Position numbers and translations under genes: made by a program. Below are positions 10,935 through 21,200 of a stretch of 64,000 bases of DNA, piece after piece (position 1 is the first letter of the stretch; each line of letters starts with the position of its first letter). The stretch spans positions 4,750,729 through 4,814,728 of the forward strand of contig VUYV01000061.1 in NCBI GenBank assembly GCA_008711295.1. Direction: 5' to 3'. Under the pieces are notes generated by a model. That model saw only the letters and a program-made list of their open reading frames with translations. It ran no database searches and was not told where the DNA came from. This stretch comes from Anarhynchus alexandrinus (Eukaryota > Chordata > Aves > Charadriiformes > Charadriidae).

Positions 10935-12012
10935 GGCATCCAAAATGTGACCTTCCATATGTACAATAATTTTACAGCTGGGTAGTCACTCTGTTTTGAG
11001 TACAAGAAATTTGAAATTACACTGTAGAGTAGTCTAAGATGAATTGGGCTGGAGGAAAAATGCCACCATTCCTTATCTTCCCTGTGGTGGAGTAGCTTCA
11101 TCTCTGAATTCGTTTATGTTCCTTCGACTAACCAACCTAATTCACTACTTATGTCTGAAATACTGTTTTTTCCAAATAAATGTATTCGGTGTAGGAATAC
11201 TATGATGGCATGTTTATACAGGATTTAACTTTCTCTTTTTTTACTTAATTGTTAGGATTTCCTAAATTGAGAGGTTAGAACTTTACAATAGTTTGTTTTT
11301 ATTTAATGAGATATAGTTGGGAAGTCTGTAAAAGCCTCCAAGGAAGAGAGCATTTCTTATTTTGCAGTTATTCATTCCTCTCAAAAGGTGAGTAGAGCAA
11401 TGTCAACATGAGAAAAGTTTTGAGTCCAGGACAGAATTTTCAGAGGTGACTCCATGTGTGCCAAAAGCAGCAGGGCTTGCCAGGCTCTGGGGCTGTGGTG
11501 GGTCAGATGCAAGTTTTCAGCAAAGCAGTATTTTCTAGTAGGCCACTATTTCTCTATTTATGACTCATATGATGTCTATTTTCAGATTCAGCCTGGAGAG
11601 CTGCAATAGAGTCCTGTCACTTGTGTAATGTTTTCAGTTATTCCCCCATGGGGTTTAACATGTCTTCATGGGCTGCTTTCCAGAGAAAGCTTAAGGTATA
11701 GGGTATGGGAAAAGCAAGATACTTGAGAAAAGGGAGATACTTGAGGGAAAGCAGAGGCTTAGAGGGAAAATTGGCTGTAATGTCTCAGAAGGCTGAGGTT
11801 TACAAATAGAAGTATGGATGCAGTAAACTATTGTACTGTATAAATGACTGTATCTATGGTAACATGGGAAAATGAAAATTGTAATCACACACTTGACAAT
11901 GTTACTCTTAAATTTGTAAATAAACAATATTGGTGCTTTCCCCGGCTTATAACTTCAGTTTGAACAAAAGTCAGCAGTGAGAAGGGGCTGAACTTTTCCT
12001 GGAGGTGAACAG

Positions 12013-12188
12013 CAAAAGGACAAACAAGTTTCTTAAAGAAGAATCCCGGCAGATGTTGCGAGGAGAGGGGGAAGCTCACGCTGTTGCTCTGAGAGATGGT
12101 GGAACCTACGGTCTTGGAGGGATTCAGATGTTGGCTTTGGACAAGGGCCTGCATGATATAGTGTCCAAGTTAGTCTCACTTTGGAGAG
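12013..12188 (+). CDS. Candidate exon 3 of unidentified + strand gene
   Basis: This is the most coding-like member of the chain. It lies in an open frame that runs from 11981 to a TAA at 12224-12226, is visibly richer in G and C than its surroundings, and shows a codon-like bias to purine-first codons. The peptide includes ESRQMLRGEGEAHAVALRDG and later LDKGLHDIVSKLVSLWR. The proposed acceptor (GGTGAACAG ending at 12012) has a weak pyrimidine tract and the donor (GAGAG then GTGGAC) is weak. These borders give the phases needed by 9162-9253 and 12388-12441. Without the donor the frame reads about a dozen more residues to the stop. It could instead be a retrocopy or relic of a gene elsewhere. 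I do not recognise the protein. Confidence 0.35.
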
Positions 12189-12387
12189 GTGGACCAGAGG
12201 GTCTTGTGAGAGCCATCGAAACCTAAGCTATTCTTTTCATTGCTGTCATTCTTCTGGAGTTCCGTCTTCTCACCAGAGACTTTTTGTCTCTAGATGCTAA
12301 AAGGCATGAAAGGCCTAGCCTGAATTACCAGTGTGCAGGAAGCCTGCCTTTTCAGTTGTGCTATTGTGCTCTTTCATTATCCTACAG

Positions 12388-12441
12388 ATTTTTATATCAA
12401 AAATATCCATACTGTGCTAGAAGGTGGACTTGCTGTGGAAG
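12388..12441 (+). CDS. Candidate exon 4 of unidentified + strand gene
   Basis: This 54-bp segment lies between CATTATCCTACAG (ending 12387) and a donor GAAG then GTAATG. In the frame that skips the first two bases it reads FYIKNIHTVLEGGLAVE and leaves one G. That G completes an aspartate codon with the first two bases of the segment at 13680. The incoming phase fits the weak donor at 12188. Confidence 0.35.
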
Positions 12442-12617
12442 GTAATGACCGTTTCCATTTCACTGGATGTAAGCTGATTTGAAGAATTGTTCCTTTATTA
12501 GTTGTTTGGGAACTAACGCTAATGAAAGTCTCAGTTGATGTCATTTTCCCTTAGGAGGTATAACATTTTCTGTTGTGCAATTTAGTTTGAGAATGATGTA
12601 AAAAATAACTGCCCAAA

Positions 12618-12636
12618 TTTTTTTTTTAAAAAAAAA
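12618..12636. repeat. T10-A9 palindromic tract
   Basis: Ten T bases are followed directly by nine A bases, forming a perfect AT hairpin. Beyond it lies an A/C-rich stretch up to about 12663. It is low-complexity sequence. Confidence 0.7.
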
Positions 12637-13679
12637 CTCAACAAAACACAAACCAAAAAAACCCTGAAAATTATTTTTAAAGAATGTTCTCTAAAGAAGG
12701 GATTTTTGCCTGAGCGGAGACCTTTTCAATCATGCTGGGCACTCATGGCAGGATGCATATTAGTGCCACACAGATTAAAACTAGAAAAAGGCAGGTTTTT
12801 TGTAGGTTATATTTAGCTATTTCCAGGTTCTGTTTTCTATTTCTTTGCAAGTCAAAGGTGTAGTCAGTTATTCTTGTCTAGTGAATTTAGTGATGCGCAT
12901 AGTCAGAATTAAAGGATTGCTGAATCTGCACGGAAGAGTTGATAATAGAATTTGCTACGGTGACTGGTGAAAATATGGAAAACGCTGCCCAGGATGAGAA
13001 GGCAAATAAAAGTATTGCTGTAGGCATAGCACCAGGCTTTTACAGAACAGCTAAGTTTTGAGGGCAAATAGATAATTTTGGAAAGCACGAGTAATGTTCT
13101 TTCTTTATCTCAATCAATTGAAAGTTTACTCAGCGTTATTGAATGTGGGGTAGTCTTCATTTGCTGTAAATGAAATCCGTGGTAACTGTGGAAGGATATT
13201 ATTGTTGGTTTTCCTGTGAATCTTATGCTGTCCATTTTTTTTCGGGGAATTATTTGCGAAAACGCGGTATTATAATTTTCTGTTTGACTTCTGAGGTCTA
13301 AAATAGATGGAAATTATGCATAATGCCTGCCACTTATTAGCATGAAGGCAGCCACCTGTACACACAGACAGCAGCGGGGAACTGTCACGTGCTCTACCTT
13401 TGAACTTACAGAATTTTCTCTCTCTGCCTCTTCTATTCCCACCTGAGCGATGTGAGTACACAGGCATAAAATAACTTGCGCCACCAAGGGCTGAAACTAA
13501 TGTGGGAGTGATGATAGTTATGAAGTGTCTAAGTTTGTTTATATTGAGTCTCAAAGGCTGTTCTTTGCGTTATGTTCTAAGCAGGAAGATTTCACTCGAA
13601 GTTCCCTACTGTGGAATGCAGGAAACAAAAATATAGGAATTTTTTTAATCCTCAAAAATAAACTGCTACTTAATCTCAG

Positions 13680-13723
13680 ACGAAGTTGTCACGGAGGTCT
13701 GTCTTTGGAAAGAAGCGATACAG
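13680..13723 (+). CDS. Candidate exon 5 of unidentified + strand gene
   Basis: This 44-bp segment lies between CTTAATCTCAG (ending 13679) and a strong donor, ATACAG then GTAAGA. In the phase set by the previous candidate it reads EVVTEVCLWKEAIQ and ends in phase 0. It contains three CpG dinucleotides in AT-rich surroundings. The rest of 12442-14536 shows nothing else I recognise. Confidence 0.35.
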
Positions 13724-14536
13724 GTAAGATTTTTCTTTAGAGAGAAGAAAAGCATCATTACCTATATTCATTCTAATAATCTCGACTCAATTTTTAATAT
13801 GTAAATTAGGTAATCTTAAACCTGTTTTGTGAGGATTGCTTGCACATGAGGTCTGAAATAACAAAATATTTTCTTCAATGTAGAACCAAAGAAAAAGAGC
13901 ACATTTTGTGGGGTTTCAGTTGAATCCTTTAGTTGAATGTTTGACCAAAAGTAGACTTTCTAGAGTGTTCAGTTTACCCCTGAGAAGTATACCTAGACTA
14001 TAAAGACCTGTTTAACTTTTCTATTGGATCTTCACACACTTGATTTCACCATTCCTAGGTCATCCTGTATAACAGCATGGCCCTTTATATCCAAGAAAAC
14101 TTTATTAAAAGTGCTAAGAGGAGGCATTTCTGTGAGCATTTTTTTCAGAAACCATGGTCAGCATTTAGTTTCTTGGTTACACTCTTCACTGTGATGCATT
14201 TATTCCATGGATAGTTTTACATTTATTTGTCATACCTTCCAATCCTCAGTCTCCACAGCTTTACTTTGCCACATAGCGATGTGCTTGATCTTTGGTCCTG
14301 GCTAACACGGTCTCCAAGGTAGAGAGCACACAGATATGTTGGGGTTTTTTTTTCCTACTTCTTGACACTCCACAATGCTCACCTCTTCCTCTTTTATATC
14401 AAAAAGAAGTGCAGTACCACTTGCATTGATATTCTGCTTTTGATGACTGGCTGTTTGGTTTTTCTCTTGCAGTGTATCCAGTACATACCCGTTATGTGCT
14501 CTTTCTATTTATGGTATACCTGATTTTTGCTTTCAG

Positions 14537-14665
14537 TACAATTCTGACCCTGAAATTGCTCAGGCATCAAAGATTTCCATCCCTCCAGGAAAAGGTGATG
14601 AAGTGGTGATATCGGAGTTTGAGATGGAAACAATTACTATACTCTAGAGGAAAATACAGCCTTGG
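14537..14665 (+). CDS. Candidate last coding exon of unidentified + strand gene
   Basis: This 129-bp segment has a good acceptor (GATTTTTGCTTTCAG ending 14536) and a strong donor (CTTGG then GTAAGT at 14666). In the phase set by 13680-13723 it reads 36 codons, including YNSDPEIAQASKISIPPGKG and then an acidic stretch EFEMETITIL, before TAG at 14645-14647. The stop lies 18 bases before the donor. This would be tolerated if the donor only removes a 3' UTR intron. Alternatively the TAG is a disabling mutation, because without it the 129-bp exon would be a symmetrical phase 0-0 exon. A second donor at 14595 (GGAAAAG then GTGATG) could lead in phase to an open segment that starts at 14746 after a good acceptor. 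Confidence 0.35.
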
Positions 14666-14671
14666 GTAAGT

Positions 14672-17371
14672 TATGTAGGTCAGGATGCTCTTTTGTCAGT
14701 GAGTAGAGAATCCTGTTTGCCATTCATTTTACTATTCCAACCTAGTGAAAGAAGAAAGGCTTGGTGACCTCGGCAGGAAGGGGATTATCATACCCCTCAA
14801 AACTGAGTTGTGTCTGGGCGTGAGAGCATAAGACGTTCAGATCATTATTTTGTCACCCTCAATCTCTTAAACAAATCAACCATTTGCTCCCCTGGAGAAG
14901 CAGGAGAGGAAACCAGCAAAAGGCTATGGTATTTATCAAGATTTGGATTCCTAAGCAAATCATTTCCTATAAAGTTCAGACTCATTTTGGTGGAATATAT
15001 AAGATGTCGGAAGATGAGTTTATTATAACTAACCATAGAGAAAGTGTCCTTTTAGAGAAGAGAAGATTCTAGTTTGTCACAAGTTGGGTCAGTGTCTCCT
15101 GTGCGCTGTAACTGGTTTGGAGATTCCATTTAAAATGCAGTTTCAGGCAGAATCAATCTGGCTGGTATGGATGTCGAGAAAACATTAAACTTTGGATCCT
15201 GAGTGGAATTTAATTTGCATTTCAGACAGAACTCAGGGTCAGATACTAGGTTCCTCTTGTCCCGTGCTCATGAATCGAAACCAATTAGAAACTTTTAAAG
15301 ACCCATTTTACACATTTGTGTCATTTAAGTATAGAACAGAAACAAGTGTAAAATGCTTTTACTTAGTGATTTTTTTTGTTTGTTTATTTCTGCACATTTC
15401 GTTAGTAAAGTGTAATCTGCAGAAAGGTCTACTTTGAATTTAATTTGTAGCAGGATACAGGATACATATAAATTAGAACTGTACCACATCAATAAGAAAT
15501 GTATTTTGTGTTGTTTCAAGCAGCTGCAGACAAATAGGAAGACAGACAAAGGCATTTTGCAGCAGTTTACTGTTACATTGTTGGGTACTATAAGAAACCT
15601 GGGATAGATACTGAAAATAACAACATCCTCATGGATTCTATGAATAAGCAAAACAAAACCCAAACAATTTCTCTTCAGAGTTCTACAGTTAAGTGTCTTT
15701 ACAATTAGTGTTTTAATATTTTTTCAGACTGCTTTAGTTTGACTAGGCTAATTCATAGTTCTGATTTGGGCATTCCTTGACATTTACTTGTCATTTATTC
15801 TATGGTGTTAAGAAAACTGTTGAACATGAGAGGTGTGTGAGGCAAAGGACCAGAAGGCAGAAACTGAGCTACTGCTGATACCTTCTTGACACTCACTGTA
15901 TCTCAGGCCTGAGAAAAGCAAATTAGCTCAGCATTTTTAAAGTATAAGGGATTTAGATTTATATCTTCCTGAAAGGTTAATGGGAAATGTGTCCAAATCC
16001 CATGACTTTCTTTTCCCCTAGTCCTCTATGGAAATGTTAATCTAAAATTGCTTTCAGGGAGAAGATTGACCTGAAAATAATTTAAAATGCTAGAAGAATC
16101 CAATGTTTTCCTGCTTATTTTTATAATATGAATAAAATAATTTCATTTGCATTGAATACTGGTGCAAACGAGACTTTTAACATATAGGATTTATTGCCAT
16201 ACGGAATATTGATTTGACTTTTCAGGGATGAATTCCCTTTTGAAAATTACAGACTAATCTGATTTGCCTTTCTATCAGGATTTAGGTACTGAGTGCTTTG
16301 TTGCAAACTCAAGTCTTTGCGTGATGTACTTTACGTATAGATCCTATATTGCCACTGCATAGTGTTGCATTTAAAGATCTTATGAGCAAGACTTCTGAGT
16401 CTTTAATCCAAAAGCTATTTAAAACACCACCTTCTTTCTTTTTCATCTGTGGATGAAAAATTGTATGTCTGTAAAGAGATGCTTAATTTTGGCATTCCTG
16501 AATTTTGAATGTTTCACTGTCCAGTGATGACGATATTCTTTAGAGCTGATTTTTTTCATAATTTGTGATTAAAACCAAGTAAACCTAAAGGTAGAACTGT
16601 TGCAAATGCATCTAATAAGGCACAGAGGGACTTGAAAATGAAAACTCTATTCTGGTTTTGGAGGAAAAAGTTTAAACAAACTCTCTTGCAACAGGCTTCT
16701 AAGGATTTTTGAGTGGAATATTTTAGCACTAATTTGGGATTTTAAACCCTGGAAAAAGGCAGTTTTGGAAACATCAGTGTTAGATGCTTACTGGTAGAGA
16801 TGCAGATGTCTTTCAAACTGTTTCCCAACTTTGCAGCCATAACCAGAAAGCATTATTTATTTCTCTGTCAAATTTCTAGGCCTATCCACACTATTTTTAT
16901 TCTTGAGCTTTTTTTCTTTAGAGCCCAAATCCTACAAAAGTGGCTGAGTTCCTACAGGTGGTCAATGACTAATCCAGTTAAGTTGTGATGTTCTGCTTCA
17001 ACCTCAGAACAGAGAACATAAGTGAGTTAACAAAGAATAATCATGACTGACTCTGAACTAGCTTATAATGTAATAAAAGAGGAGACATAGAAAATCTTTG
17101 AAGCTATGTTTTATGTCTTGCTTAGATTCTAATTTTCAGAAGTAATCTTGGGAAGCAAATCCCCTTTTTATCAAGGAAGATTTTTTTTTTATAGAGTTGG
17201 TCTTAAGTATCATCTAATGTTTTATTTCCAGTAAACAGTTTTAGTATCAATATAAAGAAATGTGTGCATCTATATATAATATAATAATCTATAATATATG
17301 CACTTTAAAATATAAATAATAAACTATAATTAGTAATTATATATGTGAGTATATATGTATAAACAGATATT
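14672..17371. other. Intergenic, AT-rich
   Basis: No gene is supported here. A coding-like open frame runs from about 14884 to 15072 and another open segment starts at 14746 after a pyrimidine-rich acceptor; both are noted only as possible continuations of the candidate gene. From 17264 to 17303 lies an AT-rich imperfect palindrome bordered by GTGCAT and ATGCAC, inside a TA-rich stretch (about 17262-17362). Confidence 0.6.
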
Positions 17372-17840
17372 TGTTAGTTTTTCTGAACTAATATAACTTG
17401 GCCTGCCACACGCTAAATTTCAACAGCAGACAGAAAATTGCAAATTACTGAGCCCTTCATCAGCTTTGTCAGCAGACAGTCTTTAAACCTTGAGGAATCT
17501 TATGCCTGAGGGGCATCCCACCTCAGGGGAGATGCTGGTCACAGCCGGCTGGGATCCAGGAGAGCTCAAAGGGTCTTGCTTAGAGTGACTATTTATAGGG
17601 TCTGAGATAATTGACTTTTGTCAGGTGCTTTTCCATTTCAGCCCAACTCAGACAATGAAATATTCTGGTGCTTTCCACCAGTTGCACAAGCGCAAAACTT
17701 GATAGAGTTTGAAGTTCTGGTATTCCCCCTCCTTTGGGCCATGACCCAAGTACAGATGTACTAAGCCCTCAGGAGGTGATCGATGTCTGCTGCTTTTCAC
17801 AATCTATGCCTGACTTATCCTAGGTTGGTATGTGGCCCAG
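17372..17840 (-). mobile_element. Avian endogenous retrovirus LTR, minus strand
   Basis: Read on the minus strand, this has LTR structure: a promoter-like CCTATAAATAG box (plus-strand 17590-17600) is followed by a U5-like block of the type found in avian ERV LTRs, including GATCCCAGCCGGCTGTGACCAGC (plus-strand about 17540-17560). The left edge at 17372 begins TG on the plus strand, consistent with an LTR ending in CA on the minus strand. The right edge is uncertain because it runs into the next LTR piece. No internal retroviral genes are present. I know the sequence type from bird genomes but cannot give a reliable family name. Confidence 0.65.
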
Positions 17841-17859
17841 GAAGGAGAATCCAAGCACC

Positions 17860-18238
17860 AAGTGGCCCAGGAGGTGTGTGTTTGTGGAGGGGGGGTGTTG
17901 CACCACCACACTTGGGAAGACAAACACCACAACTCCAAATGTTCCCCCTTCCCTTCTTCTTCCCCCAGTTTATATGCTGAGCATGACATCATATGGCATG
18001 GAATATTCCTTTGGTCAGTTGAGGTCAGCTGTCCTGGCTGTGTCTCCTCCTAACTTTTTGTGCACTCCCAGCCTATTCACTGGTGGGGAGGTGTGAGGAG
18101 CAGAAAAGGCCTTGAGAACTTAGCAACAGCCAAAAACATTAGTGCGCTACCAGCAGTATTCCCATCCCAAACCCCAAACATAACACCATACCAGCTGCTA
18201 GTAAGAAAGTCAACTCCATCCCAGCCAAAACCATGACA
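17860..18238 (-). mobile_element. Truncated ERVL-type solo LTR, minus strand
   Basis: On the minus strand it begins TGTCATGGTTTTGGCTGGGA, the typical start of a common avian ERV LTR (usually TGTCCTGGTTT). It continues through the U3 with the characteristic ACTGACCAAAGGAATATTCC and GCATGACATCATATG-type blocks to a TATA box (plus-strand 17969-17976). It then fades after a purine-rich stretch and is truncated beyond that, where it meets the neighbouring LTR. No internal region and no second LTR are seen. Family assignment as ERVL is from memory of the consensus type. Confidence 0.8.
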
Positions 18239-18268
18239 AGGTCCCTTCCAACTCAAGCCATTCTATGA
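18238..18268 (+). mobile_element. CR1 3' tail remnant
   Basis: GGTCCCTTCCAACTCAAGCC followed by ATTCTATGA is the extreme 3' end of a CR1 element, directly abutting the LTR edge. The upstream part of the CR1 is not seen on the other side of the LTR cluster. Confidence 0.7.
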
Positions 18269-21200
18269 AAGTGGATGGTCTTCCATGTTGTTTTGGAAGT
18301 TTTCAATATCCATAGGTCATTGCAATGAAACTACAGGTTCACTGTAGTAATATTTTTTTTTTCAGATTATTAACAGTCATACTGTCAGTGATTAAAAAAA
18401 TAATAATCTGGAGCTTCATCTTTACTGCTATGCCTTTAGTGTTTAATTTAATTTCCCTATCAAAACTTGTTTCATATATTCAGTTCTGTTGGCATGTATT
18501 ATTACATTTAAAATTCCATTAAAGTTGTGATTATAAGAGGGTAGCTTTTTTAAACTCAAGAAGCAATTTGATAACTTCCACATGTAATTACAGTTCCTCT
18601 TGATGATCAAGTAATCTTGATGATTAAAAACACCACTTGTCAAGTATTTTCTTATTTTCACTTACAACATCACGCAGAAGCCAGAGACAGCAAGTAAAAC
18701 AGATACTTAAAAACACGTAAGTAGATGCACTTAAAAATTTCAACATGGAAAGAGAACTATTTTTATCCCCAAACAAAGAAACACATTTCTTGATGTTGTT
18801 TATTACTTAGGATGAAAATTTGCATCCCTTAATAGTTGTTAGAATTTCATTTGTATGCAGCAGAAACAAAATCAAACTTGATTTTTTTTTTTTCTTTAAA
18901 GAGGTCCTTTCCTTTCTCCTCTAGTATGGAAATAATTTTCTGAAACAATATTCTATGAGGTACAAACACAAAAGATAGAGGTCTCTATTTGCATCCTATC
19001 CAAAAGAATTAACAGATATTGTGTACAGGTTTTCTAAACAAGGGCTAAGGAAGTTGAATATGCGCCAGAGAGATCAGCTATTTGTACTGCTTTGAATATA
19101 ATAAAAAAGAAAAACAACCCACAAAACATACCGGTGAGCAATCTTTATTTGGTAGTACCTCCTGAATTCTTATTTGTATAGGCTAATAAATAGTGCTACA
19201 CTACAAATGTTTTGTGTGCGTATGTCTTATGTGTTGTACAGAAGACAAGAAAATGGAAATGGGCTTTGAATGGAGTACATAAGAGAGCCAGTTAGAGTCA
19301 GCCATGGGAACAATAACCATCAGTCAACACTGAGGCTTTAAGGTTAGTATTTATACTTACAAATTAACCAAGTATATAATGGGGTCTAGCATTTAAGGCT
19401 TAACGCTGAGCAATTTTTGTATGTGTCTATACAGAAAGCAATGTGGTGTGTTAGAACATAATGACAGGCAAATATCATTCATAGCCTTTAAATATAATGG
19501 CTACAGATCACCATCTCTCAAGGGTGAAACTTGGAAACATCATCATTACGTGATCATTATGAAGAAATGCTTCAGAATACACTTGAGCTGAAAAATGATG
19601 CATAAACAATTGGTCACATGGTTTATTATTAAAAAAAAAAAGTACCCTTCCATTTTTCATATATTACAGGGTTTGGATTGCTAGCAAACCCTCTCATTTA
19701 TGTATGCCTCGTCTCTGCTATTTGCTTTTTAGTGGGCAGAATAATTAGGTTGACATGCCTTTTGGTTTACAATCAGAAGGAATAACCCTTTGAAAGGGAA
19801 AAGCCTGCCTAGTCTCACCAGACTAATGCAATGTGCTGAAAAATTTACTTGTAACTGCAGTCCAGTTTAAATATTGTGGTAGCTCAGTGTGGAACACTGT
19901 TTTCCCGTAATGAAAAAACTATCAAGTTGAAATAATATCTAAGCTGGGTTTTCGGTAAGTAGACAGCTGTTTGTACTAGGCAGGTATTTGGTTTCAGATT
20001 GATCAGGTCAGTAGTCCAGTTTAGTACTTAATACTCCTGTGCACAGAAGAAGAGGCCAAGAATACAGGCTGGGAGCATAGGGATGAGCAAGATTATCTCT
20101 TGATGGCAAAATATCTTAAGCTCCCTAGGAAATCTCACCCTTGGTCTTAATTAGCAATGTTGATGTCAATGGGGATTTCCCTGGATAAAGAATTGAACAC
20201 GTAGTGTTAGAAAAACTTGTGTCCTTAATTGTCTTTGTTTGTAGGAAGTCCAAATGAATTTGCTGATCTATCCCTCCTTTCATTCCTGCCTTTTCAATAC
20301 CCTACTTTCTCCCTTCAAATTACAGCAGAATACCACCACTGATATAATACTAATACTCCCTGAAACAGGTCATTTAAAGCATCAGGATTTAAATATGATA
20401 TAGTCTTTTGGGAGTATGAACAAGGTGAAATAGGATGTTGTTAATGGGTCTTCTCAGATAGTTGAATAGTGGATGGTTGTTACAGTAGGTTGAAGCTCTG
20501 GCAGTAGTTTTAAAGAGGGCAGGAGACTTCTTGCTTGGCCCTCTCTGCCTCTTGCCAAATTTCTCTGTTCATTTTCGTGCTCCCAAAATCTAGTTTTTTA
20601 TTTATAAATTGCTTATAACAGCCATAGGTATGTTGAAACAGCAGAAACCGCTGAAAACTTCAGTATGTTGCCAGTTTGGGAACATCAGAATACCACGCCA
20701 GGAAGTACTCCTAGGGTAGACTCAGCTGTGGTTTCAAAGCCGTACTTTGAAATCGCAGAGGCAAATGACTCTTTCTATTTTCTTCTGCTGGATGTCTTTT
20801 TCAACTTCAGTAGTGCCCCAGCGTGACTCATGCATAAGTGTATGAATGCTTGTGCTGGCCTAGCGTAGAGCAAGGAGTAAAGCCAGAAAACGTTCATGCT
20901 TGTAGAGTTAGATCTGAAGAAGCCACAAAGAACCATGAGAGTGAGGCTTAGAGGTAAGAAGTAATGAAAACGGACCAGATTTTTTTATCTTGACATATGG
21001 CTCCCTGGAGTGACAGCTTTGGGGATTTCTAAACACAGAAACTACATCTTTGATTGTAGATATGGCCTTTGGGGAAATAAGATTGCATGCGTTGTTGTTG
21101 TTATTATTCCTTGGTGTGGAAGAAATATTATGTTGTTATTTTTATTATTATCTTGTTTAGAAATAAGATTATACTAAGTAATATGTCTGACTCTGTAATT

